DNA of 64,000 nt from CAMCXE01 sp036520615. GTDB lineage: Bacteria; Pseudomonadota; Gammaproteobacteria; Pseudomonadales; Cellvibrionaceae. Below, in pieces: positions 53,364 to 61,419 of this stretch. The notes under the pieces are model-generated. The model was not told the origin of the DNA, did no database searches, and was given only the letters and a program-made list of their open reading frames with translations. The stretch covers positions 1 to 64,000 of the forward strand of contig DATDJI010000091.1 in the NCBI GenBank assembly GCA_036520615.1. Reading direction: 5' to 3'. The number at the start of each line of letters is the position of its first letter. The stretch's first letter is position 1. The position numbers were made by a program, and so were the translations under genes.

Positions 53364-53936
53364 TTAACGCTTCGCTTTGCGTTTAATTTCATTAATCCAA
53401 TCGCTTGCGGCTTTATCTTCCGGGCGTGCTTTGGCGTAAGCTTCGTAATAAGGCAGAGCTTTGATTGGATCTTGCCAATAAATATCGTACAGCAGCGCCA
53501 GGTTATAATCAGCCTCCGGCGGCGCTGCAGGGCTGCTTAATGCGCTTAAATAATACTGCTCTGCCTGCGCCAATTGGCCTGAATGCTCAGCTGTTATACC
53601 GAGTAAATTGAATGCCTGCGGCGATTTTTGCGCGTCACTTAGCCGATTTAACAAAGATGCAGCTTCCTGCCATTGCTGTAATTGGCAATTTACAGCGGCA
53701 AGGTTAATTGTCGCTGCGGGGAAATTCGCGTTATTTTTCACAATAGTCTGCAGCAGCGATTTTGCCTCCGGCCATTTTTGCTGTTTAATCAATTGCACGC
53801 TGGTTTGCCAAGCGGCTTGATCTTCAGCGCGTAAGGCAATATTTGCGCTTGTATTAGATGGTTTTGGTGATTGGCTTGCGCAAGCGGCCAAAACTAAACA
53901 CACAGTTATAAAACCTAAACGCAGAATTTTATTCAT
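53364..53936 (-). CDS. TPR lipoprotein
   Basis: Start at 53936 (190 residues), which gives a clean lipoprotein signal with lipobox LAAC, and overlaps the stop of the upstream gene by 8 bases (ATGAATAA). Three or more TPR-like helical repeats: WPEAKSLLQTIVKNNANFPA, WQEAASLLNRLSDAQ, LAQAEQYYLSALSSPAAPPE, ALPYYEAYAKARPEDKAA. It probably binds partner proteins in the periplasm. Confidence 0.82.
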   Translation of the reverse strand: MNKILRLGFITVCLVLAACASQSPKPSNTSANIALRAEDQAAWQTSVQLIKQQKWPEAKSLLQTIVKNNANFPAATINLAAVNCQLQQWQEAASLLNRLSDAQKSPQAFNLLGITAEHSGQLAQAEQYYLSALSSPAAPPEADYNLALLYDIYWQDPIKALPYYEAYAKARPEDKAASDWINEIKRKAKR

Positions 53937-56664
53937 AAAAACTGACCTTTGCCGTGCGACCATAACGCGCAGGAGTTAAACGCCTTAAGGCAGCAAGGCT
54001 TTTCTGTAGCCACGGATTGTCAGCTGATTTAAGACGGGCAAGGTTAATTTGATGGAACTCAATTGCCTTATCCTCAAACGGAAATGCCTGATCTTCAAGC
54101 AATACGTTGTATTGCTCCAAATCATCACCCTTAAGTTGCCGAGGTCGCTCAGAGGCTAGCAAGGCTTTGGCAAAATCTTCGTAAATACTTGCCACTTGAA
54201 AACTCGCCTCGGCCAAAATATCCAATTGATTATTTGCGCCTGCCTGCGTGTATAAGCTAACGCAATTTTGTAAGGCTTGTTTTTTTAACGCTAGGTTTTG
54301 TGCTAAAGGCTCCACTAAACGTACGCGTTGAAATTGTGCGTATTGTTCATTGGCTTTTTGCAACTGCGCCCAGGAGGCAATATAAGCGGTGCGTTCGGTT
54401 TTATCGGAAAGCGCAGTTTGAGTATTTACCAGGTGAATTTTATCTAAAATAATTTGCCGTTGTTTGGCGTCAGTGGCGTTCAATTGCGCAAGCTTATACA
54501 GCGCTTCCATATATTGTCCGGCGGGTTTTGGGTAATTATCTACATATTGGTTAAGCGCACGAGTAGCGGCAAGTTTATCGTTTTGTTGCGCGTATAAATT
54601 CGCCGCCTGCCAAAGTGCGGCGGCTTTAACGCCGGCATCTTTTTCGTTTTTCGCCAGCGCCTCTAAACTCTCGGCCGCCTTACCCTGATTATTCGATTTT
54701 AAATAGCTGCTGGATAATAAACGGTTTACATCGCCGATTAATTCATGATTAGGATAGCGCTGTTGAAAATCCTGCCCGAAACCTGCCGCTTGTGCCCATT
54801 GACCTTGCTCAGCGCTGAGTGTGGCTGCTTGGTAAAGCCCCTTAGGAGCAAGCTCGTGTTGAGGGATCAGCGCAGCAATACGCGCATACAGGCCTGCTGC
54901 CTGCAGCGTATTATTATTTGTCCTCGCCTCTTCCGCTTGTTTAATTAATATATTCGCAAGACTATCAGCAAGGGCAGTATTTTCACTGCTGGTTAATTTG
55001 GCTGAATAGGCTGACATAATAGTCGCTTGAGCTTCGTCAAAACGTTTTAAGTCCGCTTGCGCCTGCGCTTTAAATGCCGCTGCTTTTTGTTGTTCGGCAA
55101 GGGGGCTGCCCGGCGGCAGGTTTGATACCAATTCCACAACTTGCAGGCTATTTTCTTCCTGCATATTGATATCCGCCGCGCGCAGAATTAATTCGATGCT
55201 GCGTTTATCCTGCGGATACATTTGTGCGTAGGCCTTACTGTGCCGTGCCATTTTAATAGCCAGTGCTTGGCGAGCAGGCGGCGCTGATTTTTGAATTAAC
55301 TGATCGTTTGTAACAATTGCGGCGTAGGCTGCATCCTTGTCCAAAATAATATCGCCGTCAAATGCGGATTTTTCATAATAGCTGAGTGCTTTTTCGTTAT
55401 CTTTGTTGGCGGTTAACAATAAAGCGTATTGTTTATACATTTTGTCCTGCTGTGCGTAGGCGGCAAAATGTTTTAAATAGCGCTCGCTCCACACGTTAGC
55501 GTGACTGATCTGCTGTGCATTAGCATTACTAATTCCCTGGCCCGCGGCGGTGAGAATGTTTTTACGCAGGCCCGTCAGAACATAGGCTTTATCTACATTG
55601 GGGTTTTGCTGCCAAAATGCTGCCTCCGGCTGATAATTCGTGTAGAGCCTGGTCAGCGCTTCATCAAAACTTGGCCATTGATTTAACTGCGCATAGAGTT
55701 TTAATTGATATAAATAAGCCAATGGCATGCGCGGCGACTGAGGATAATGCTGAATAAAAACTCCCATAGCCGTTAATGCTTGCGCAGGTGAAACTCGTCG
55801 CTTCACTTCCGCCAGGTTTTCAAAAAATTCATAGGCCCAGACAAAGTCATCACCCAACAAAGCTGGCATGCTTTGTTCAGGCAGATGTGCCGCTGCCAGG
55901 CTCGCTGCGCGTAATAACTCATTAATTAGAGCTTTTTTACTTTCCGATAGCTGGTTTAAATCACTATAGGTCTGTTGACGTAACGCCGCTAAAAAATCAT
56001 CTGTGGCATCGTTAAATACATTTTGTTTAAACCGTGCCCAGCCGCGCTTATATAAAGCCCGCTCGGCAAATAAACCATTATTAGGCGCTAACAATGCTTC
56101 GCTATAACTACTTTCCGCTGTTAAATATTCACCGCGTTTAAACGCATCTTCGGCCACGCGAAAATGCGCCTCGGCAATAAAAGGCGATTTTGGATAGTCC
56201 TTAATTATTGTTTGTAAGCTTTGCACGCTTTCTGCCGTGCGGCCCAATTGTTCGTAAACTTGAGCTAATTGATAGAGTGCGCGATCTTTATTGGTTGAGT
56301 TGGGGTAATCGCGCAAACTCTGCTGTAAAAGATTATTCGCACGGTTAAGCGCTTCAGGGCTTAATTGTGGGTTTTCACTTTCTAAATTCGCGTTATCTAT
56401 TTCTAACGCCGCTAAGCGGCCCAGGGCATCTTCGCGTAATTTATCATTTTTAGGTGCGTTTTCGATGTACTGGTAATAAGACTGCACAATCTGCGTACGA
56501 GTTTGTTGGGCACTCGTCTGCTGCTGGGTTTTTTGCGGTGTACGGCTAAAATCCACATCGGCAATTGTAGGTTTATGGCTGGTGCCGGCGCAGCCTGCTA
56601 GATAGCCCAGACTTATTAACAACGGCCATTTCATAAGGGCTGGGAATTTATGATTTTTTGTCAT
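53929..56664 (-). CDS. Large TPR lipoprotein
   Basis: 911 residues from the ATG at 56664; an upstream ATG at 56682 and a downstream one (MKWPLL) are alternatives. Lipobox LAGC. Many TPR/Sel1-like repeats across the whole length (ALYQLAQVYEQLGRTAESVQ, AHFRVAEDAFKRGEYLTAE, ALWQAANLYAQQNDKLAATR and others), with an outer-membrane-lipoprotein YfiO-like N-terminal portion. The architecture resembles the AglT/GltE-type TPR proteins of envelope motor complexes. No ExbB/ExbD genes are seen here. It overlaps the 442-residue gene by 17 bases. Confidence 0.8.
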   Translation of the reverse strand: MTKNHKFPALMKWPLLISLGYLAGCAGTSHKPTIADVDFSRTPQKTQQQTSAQQTRTQIVQSYYQYIENAPKNDKLREDALGRLAALEIDNANLESENPQLSPEALNRANNLLQQSLRDYPNSTNKDRALYQLAQVYEQLGRTAESVQSLQTIIKDYPKSPFIAEAHFRVAEDAFKRGEYLTAESSYSEALLAPNNGLFAERALYKRGWARFKQNVFNDATDDFLAALRQQTYSDLNQLSESKKALINELLRAASLAAAHLPEQSMPALLGDDFVWAYEFFENLAEVKRRVSPAQALTAMGVFIQHYPQSPRMPLAYLYQLKLYAQLNQWPSFDEALTRLYTNYQPEAAFWQQNPNVDKAYVLTGLRKNILTAAGQGISNANAQQISHANVWSERYLKHFAAYAQQDKMYKQYALLLTANKDNEKALSYYEKSAFDGDIILDKDAAYAAIVTNDQLIQKSAPPARQALAIKMARHSKAYAQMYPQDKRSIELILRAADINMQEENSLQVVELVSNLPPGSPLAEQQKAAAFKAQAQADLKRFDEAQATIMSAYSAKLTSSENTALADSLANILIKQAEEARTNNNTLQAAGLYARIAALIPQHELAPKGLYQAATLSAEQGQWAQAAGFGQDFQQRYPNHELIGDVNRLLSSSYLKSNNQGKAAESLEALAKNEKDAGVKAAALWQAANLYAQQNDKLAATRALNQYVDNYPKPAGQYMEALYKLAQLNATDAKQRQIILDKIHLVNTQTALSDKTERTAYIASWAQLQKANEQYAQFQRVRLVEPLAQNLALKKQALQNCVSLYTQAGANNQLDILAEASFQVASIYEDFAKALLASERPRQLKGDDLEQYNVLLEDQAFPFEDKAIEFHQINLARLKSADNPWLQKSLAALRRLTPARYGRTAKVSFYE

Positions 56665-57976
56665 AGGTGTTGGCAAGTCCATAGCGGCAGTTACTTAAAT
56701 AAGCGTTTAAGGCTTTATTATTATCTTCTAAGCTTTGCGAAAGCGATTCACTCAGTTCGCGCTCAAGCTCTGTTTGCAGCGTCGGTGCTGTGGATTTAAA
56801 TACAGCGGACGCCTGCGCCTGCAAACGCCAAAATTCCTGCTGGCGCGCAAGCAATTTTTGTGTGCGCGCTGATCGAATAGGTAGAGTTTCCCAAGCCAAT
56901 TTTAACGCCGCTAACGCCTGCGGGTTGCTCAGATTTAGCGAAAGGTTTTTCACTTGAGCTATTTGTAATAATTGGGTTTCATACCAACTAATGGCATTTT
57001 TATACAAGGTTATAGCTTCAGCGCTGGCATTGCGGTTTTGCGCTGTAACTGCCGCCAAAAAATAGCCGTCTGCCGTGGATATATCGCTGGGAGTGGAGGC
57101 CTTTAAATGGTTAAAAATATTGGCTGCCTCGGAGTACTTTTTTTGTTCTAAAAAACCTAAACCTAAACCCAAAGCCGCTCGTTTGGCATAGTGACTGTCT
57201 TGGGTAATTTGGCTAAAAGAGGCCGCCGCATCGCGGTAAAAACCCGATTTTAACTGGATAAAACCCAATGTCATTAATAAATGATTGGCAAGCTCAGTTT
57301 GTTGTTTGCCCTGCCTATTGCGGGCATTATGAATAAAGGTAATGGCATCGGCCCACCAATCCTGACGAATATTAGCTGTGGCTAAATTCAGCTGTGCATT
57401 TAAATATAACGCTGAAGAGGGCGGGATTTTTTCGTAAAGTTTTGCCGCCTCACGGTGCCTCTTTTGTTTTTGCAATAATATTCCCTGCAGTAAAGAGGCA
57501 TATTCTCCAGCAGCGCTTTTACCATCGGCAAAACTTGCCTGCTCTAAGGCTTCGCGAGCATTTTTTAAATCCATGTCCTGCAAATAATAGTCAGCTAATA
57601 CACAGGCCAGATAATAGGCGTTATCCCATTGTTTTGCGGCCAGAGCGTTTTGTGCGGCTGTGCGCATTGGGCTTATCCAATCCCAGGCAAATATCCAGGG
57701 TTGTACAGCAGTAAAATTGATGCTTTGTGGATTGCGTAATAGCGTGGGTAGTGCGGCGGCTAATTCGGCCTGGGCCTGAGGTGTTTTACCTTGTTTGATT
57801 AATTTTGCAATTTGTTGTGGCAACTGTTCCGGCGCGATAACACTTGAGCTTGAATTTGCCTGCTGCGCTGCCCAAGCAAACTCCGGCCAGGCGGTGGGAG
57901 TTGCCAATACTGTAGGTGTTCCAAGGCAACTAAATAAAAATACGAAATGCGCGAGCGGACGTTGAATATTAAGCAT
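56648..57976 (-). CDS. TPR-repeat exported protein, first gene of the cluster
   Basis: 442 residues. Signal peptide (HFVFLFSCLGTPTVLATP). TPR-like repeats: AYYLACVLADYYLQDMDLKN, AKLYEKIPPSSALYLNAQLN, LLMTLGFIQLKSGFYRDAAA, ALGLGLGFLEQKKYSEAANI. No lipobox. It starts a unit of four coupled genes (this, the 911-residue lipoprotein, the 190-residue lipoprotein, the 110-residue protein). Function unknown. Confidence 0.78.
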   Translation of the reverse strand: MLNIQRPLAHFVFLFSCLGTPTVLATPTAWPEFAWAAQQANSSSSVIAPEQLPQQIAKLIKQGKTPQAQAELAAALPTLLRNPQSINFTAVQPWIFAWDWISPMRTAAQNALAAKQWDNAYYLACVLADYYLQDMDLKNAREALEQASFADGKSAAGEYASLLQGILLQKQKRHREAAKLYEKIPPSSALYLNAQLNLATANIRQDWWADAITFIHNARNRQGKQQTELANHLLMTLGFIQLKSGFYRDAAASFSQITQDSHYAKRAALGLGLGFLEQKKYSEAANIFNHLKASTPSDISTADGYFLAAVTAQNRNASAEAITLYKNAISWYETQLLQIAQVKNLSLNLSNPQALAALKLAWETLPIRSARTQKLLARQQEFWRLQAQASAVFKSTAPTLQTELERELSESLSQSLEDNNKALNAYLSNCRYGLANTYDKKS

Positions 57977-58104
57977 AAGCAGCCTGATTTCCTGATGGGC
58001 TTATTTGATATTTATTGGTGACTAATCATTTACGTTCAATTTTTGATTAAATACCGTTTGTTTATTTAGAGCTGGCGGCAAATGAGCCATTTACCGGCTT
58101 AGAT

Positions 58105-58593
58105 TTAATTTATCTCATTCACTACTAGCCGATGCTGGGCATCAAAAACCCAAGCTTCTTCATAATCCACTTCAAACAAATGCCCGTCGGGATCTTGGAA
58201 ATATCCGGCGACACCCCAGTGGGTTCTCGTGGCGGGTTTTACCAAGGTGCCGCCAGCTTCGACGGCTTTTGCCAGAATCTGCGGTACTTCTTCCACGGAC
58301 TTAGCCAAATAAATTAATCCTACGCCTGTAAACCCTGTTCCATCTGCGCTGGTAAATCCTGCGTCTTTAGCAAAGTCGTTGCGAGAAATTAAGCATAACG
58401 CATAACCGCCTAAATCAAATTTCACAAAGCCTTCATTGCTGGTTGGGGATTTTTGCCAGCCTAGCGCTTCATAAAATAATGTCGATTGTGCGACGTTGTT
58501 TACGCCCAATAATATTAAATGCAGACGCTGGCTTGGTGCCAACTTTGCTGCGCCCTCTGATGGAAATATCTGGCCTACCGGCGCATTTAACAT
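58105..58593 (-). CDS. VOC-family (glyoxalase/bleomycin-resistance fold) protein
   Basis: 162 residues; the first ~22 are a non-conserved extension. The VOC fold appears as two beta-alpha-beta-beta-beta halves: LHLILLGVNNVAQSTLFYEA with FVKFDLGGYALCLISRND, and TGVGLIYLAKSVEEVPQILA with GVAGYFQDPDGHLFEVDYEE. The DPDGHLFE motif is the metal-binding turn. GAGG lies 9 bases before the ATG. Substrate unknown. It lies downstream of pdxA (44 bases), where ksgA occurs in many relatives. Confidence 0.85.
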   Translation of the reverse strand: MLNAPVGQIFPSEGAAKLAPSQRLHLILLGVNNVAQSTLFYEALGWQKSPTSNEGFVKFDLGGYALCLISRNDFAKDAGFTSADGTGFTGVGLIYLAKSVEEVPQILAKAVEAGGTLVKPATRTHWGVAGYFQDPDGHLFEVDYEEAWVFDAQHRLVVNEIN

Positions 58594-58637
58594 TAAATTA
58601 ACCTCGATCTAATATTTTGATTTGCGCGCAGCAGAAA

Positions 58638-59627
58638 TTAACCGGCAGATTTTCGCGCATTAATCATATTTTGCGCGTACAAAATGGCTACTTTTAAACT
58701 ACCTAGATCCGCTTTACCAAGGCCCGCCAAATCCAACGCTGTACCGTGGTCAACACTGGTGCGAATAAACGGCAGGCCCAATGTAATATTCACCGCTTGG
58801 CCAAACCCTTTGTATTTGAGTACGGGCAGGCCTTGATCGTGGTACATCGCCAATACAGCATCAGCTTGAGTTAAATATTTTGGCGTAAATAAGGTATCGG
58901 CGGGCAACGGGCCTACAAGGTTATAACCCTGCGCACGCAGATTATTGAGTACTGGGGTGATAGTGGTAATTTCCTCCGTGCCCAAATGACCATTTTCACC
59001 TGCGTGGGGGTTTAATCCACACACTAAAATACGCGGCGATGAAATACCAAATTGTTTTGTTAAATCCGTGTGTAAAATTTCTAACGTACGGGTAAGGCTT
59101 GCTTGGGTAATTGCGCTGCTAACATCTTTAAGCGGCAAATGTGTTGTGGCCAAGGCTACGCGCAGGCCTTCGGTGGCGAGCATCATCACCACTTGATCGC
59201 AGCCGCTGCGCTCGGCAAAAAATTCTGTGTGGCCGCTAAAATTAATACCTGCGTCGTTAATTACACTTTTTTGTACCGGGCCGGTGACCAAAGCATTGCA
59301 TATGCCTGAAATACAAGCATCTTGTGCGGCGGCTAAAGTTTTTAATACGTAATCGGCGTTGGTTGTATTAAGAGCGCCGGGGATAACTGCTTCGGCGCAT
59401 TTAATATCTACGAAGCTTAATTCACCGGCTTGACTCGGTGTAAATTCGCTTGGATTAAAAGCGCGCAAAATAATTGGCAGGTTTAACGCATGAGCTGTTT
59501 GGCGCAGCAGATCAGCATCGGCAAATACCACCATCTCGCTCGCGTGTGCCTGGGGCTGTTGGCAATAGCGCAGAATTAATTCGGGGCCAATGCCTGCAGG
59601 TTCACCGGGTGTAATGGCAATTCGCAT
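58638..59627 (-). CDS. pdxA: 4-hydroxythreonine-4-phosphate dehydrogenase
   Basis: 329 residues from the ATG at 59627, with GAGTG 6 bases upstream; the GTG at 59636 is too close to that site. Motifs: ITPGEPAGIGPELILRY, LVTGPVQKSVINDAGINFSG with HTEFFAERSG, CGLNPHAGENGHLG, VLAMYHDQGLPVLKYKGFG, and IRTSVDHGTALDLAG. Conserved His residues bind the metal. It oxidises 4-phosphohydroxy-L-threonine in pyridoxal phosphate synthesis. Part of the lptD-surA-pdxA group, but a DUF3144 gene lies between surA and pdxA. Confidence 0.97.
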   Translation of the reverse strand: MRIAITPGEPAGIGPELILRYCQQPQAHASEMVVFADADLLRQTAHALNLPIILRAFNPSEFTPSQAGELSFVDIKCAEAVIPGALNTTNADYVLKTLAAAQDACISGICNALVTGPVQKSVINDAGINFSGHTEFFAERSGCDQVVMMLATEGLRVALATTHLPLKDVSSAITQASLTRTLEILHTDLTKQFGISSPRILVCGLNPHAGENGHLGTEEITTITPVLNNLRAQGYNLVGPLPADTLFTPKYLTQADAVLAMYHDQGLPVLKYKGFGQAVNITLGLPFIRTSVDHGTALDLAGLGKADLGSLKVAILYAQNMINARKSAG

Positions 59628-59770
59628 AATTTTCACTCTTTCGATAACGATAAATGGCCAGAGCCCGCGTCAATTGCCGCCGCGGTTATGGCTATTTTAT
59701 GCTGAATTTAAAGTACATTACTGTGTGCAACCAGCCCGCCCGCAACATAAAGATACTCAACCTGTCGGCG

Positions 59771-60109
59771 TTATTGCGGATCCTTAGGGCTTTGCTGCGG
59801 CGTTTTTATGTAGTGATCAAAGTTTGCAATGTAGTCGTCAATATTTTGATTGAGCATATCGCGAAAGCGTTCGGTAAAAAACTCCAAAGCACTAGCTTTA
59901 GATTCTTGCATTAAATCGCCGTTGGCAAAACTGCCTGCCATTAGCCAGGCAGTAAAACGCGCTGAGGCGTAGAGCATTGATGCTGCTACCCCTTCTTTAT
60001 GCATGTTATCTAATTGATCGTTGGATAAAAAAATATGTGCATCAGCGCGGTTAAAAAATAATTGTTCGCTGTCTTCAGAATCAGGTGTTGCCGCTGTATC
60101 TGTGCTCAT
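59771..60109 (-). CDS. DUF3144 domain protein
   Basis: 112 residues, cytoplasmic, no signal. The domain (~15-100) has FFNRADAHIFLSNDQLDNM, VAASMLYASARFTAWLMAGS and FFTERFRDMLNQNIDDYIAN, which fit DUF3144. Proteins of this family are small, conserved and uncharacterised. It lies 17 bases after surA and ends 143 bases before pdxA, so it sits inside the lptD-surA-pdxA cluster. Weak ribosome binding site. Confidence 0.85.
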   Translation of the reverse strand: MSTDTAATPDSEDSEQLFFNRADAHIFLSNDQLDNMHKEGVAASMLYASARFTAWLMAGSFANGDLMQESKASALEFFTERFRDMLNQNIDDYIANFDHYIKTPQQSPKDPQ

Positions 60110-60126
60110 AAGGAAATCTCGTGTAT

Positions 60127-61410
60127 TTATTGGACTTTTATATCAATAAAAGCGTCTTCTTTTAACTCCATAAGCCACAGCTGTAATTCATCTTCAAACC
60201 GGCGGCTGGTGAGGATATTGGCGGCTTTGCGCTGTAGGACTTCTTTTGTCATATCTTCCTGGCGGCGTTCGGTTACCTGCAAAATATGCCAGCCAAATTG
60301 CGATTTAAACGGCTCGCTAATTTGCCCTACAGTGGCACTTTCTATAGCGCTTTCAAACTCCGGCACAAACATGCCCGGGTTGCTCCAACCTAGATCGCCA
60401 CCATTTAACATCGAACCTATGTCTTCAGAATTTTCTTTAGCGACTTTTGCAAAATCGGCACCAGCTAAAATACTGCTACGCAGTTTATTAAGTTTTGCGC
60501 GAGCTTCTTCATCACTAACCACAGCTGAGGTTTTGACCAAAATATGCCGCGGATGAGATTGGGTAATAACTTGATTGGCGTCGCTACGTTTTTCTAATAA
60601 TTTTAAAATATGGAAACCTGCCGGAGAGCGCGCAGGTTTAGATAGGCTGCCAACTGGCATATCAGCAACTAATTCAGCGAACAGACTGGGTAAATCTGCA
60701 GATTTACGCCAGCCGATATCGCCGCCATTAAGGGCATCTTGGGCGTTGGATTTAGCAATTGCTGTGGCGGCAAAATCGGCGCCTTTTTGTAATTCATCGT
60801 AAATAGCGTTGATTTTTGCTTCTGCTTGCGCAACTTCTTCTGCGTTGGGAGACGGAGGTAAGCCCACCATAATATGGCCAATATGGTATTCCGGTGAAAT
60901 CCAGAATTTGGCATCGGCAGATTTTAAAAAGTTATCAATTTCTAAATCAGATACTTTAATACGCTGTGTCACTACACCGCGCTGCACTTGTTGTACGGTA
61001 ATTTCGCGCTGTAAACGCGCGCGCATAATGGCAGGGCTTAGGCCTTGGCTTACCAGCATGGCTTCAAATTGCTCAAGTGTCATGCGATTTTTCTGCGCGA
61101 TATTTTGCATCGCTGCGTTAACCTGTTCGGGTGAGACTTTTACGCCCATGCGATTAGCTGATGCCAGCTGCAGCGATTCGGTAATTAAATGATCAAGCAC
61201 CTGTTTGCGCAGAATATCATCGGGCGGTAATTTAATTTTTTCCGCATCCGGGCGACTTTTAATTTCCGCTACACGGCTATTAAGCTCACTTAAGGTCACG
61301 ACATTTTTGCCTACGATGGCTGCTACCTGATCAATTTTTTGCGGTGCGGCTGCGGCGTTCCCAGCAATGGCTAGGTATAAAACGAACTGGGCTATTTTAC
61401 GTAACGTCAT
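60127..61410 (-). CDS. surA: Periplasmic chaperone / peptidyl-prolyl isomerase SurA
   Basis: 427 residues with a signal peptide (FVLYLAIAGNAAAAP). The N-terminal chaperone region (~22-170) includes VAAIVGKNVVTLSELNSRV. Two parvulin domains: HIGHIMVGLPPSPNAEEVAQ with GGDIGWRKSADLP, and RHILVKTSAVVSDEEARAKL with GGDLGWSNPGMFV. It escorts outer-membrane proteins such as LptD to the BAM complex. It starts 9 bases after lptD, so it is cotranscribed. Confidence 0.97.
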   Translation of the reverse strand: MTLRKIAQFVLYLAIAGNAAAAPQKIDQVAAIVGKNVVTLSELNSRVAEIKSRPDAEKIKLPPDDILRKQVLDHLITESLQLASANRMGVKVSPEQVNAAMQNIAQKNRMTLEQFEAMLVSQGLSPAIMRARLQREITVQQVQRGVVTQRIKVSDLEIDNFLKSADAKFWISPEYHIGHIMVGLPPSPNAEEVAQAEAKINAIYDELQKGADFAATAIAKSNAQDALNGGDIGWRKSADLPSLFAELVADMPVGSLSKPARSPAGFHILKLLEKRSDANQVITQSHPRHILVKTSAVVSDEEARAKLNKLRSSILAGADFAKVAKENSEDIGSMLNGGDLGWSNPGMFVPEFESAIESATVGQISEPFKSQFGWHILQVTERRQEDMTKEVLQRKAANILTSRRFEDELQLWLMELKEDAFIDIKVQ

Positions 61411-61419
61411 AAATTCTTC

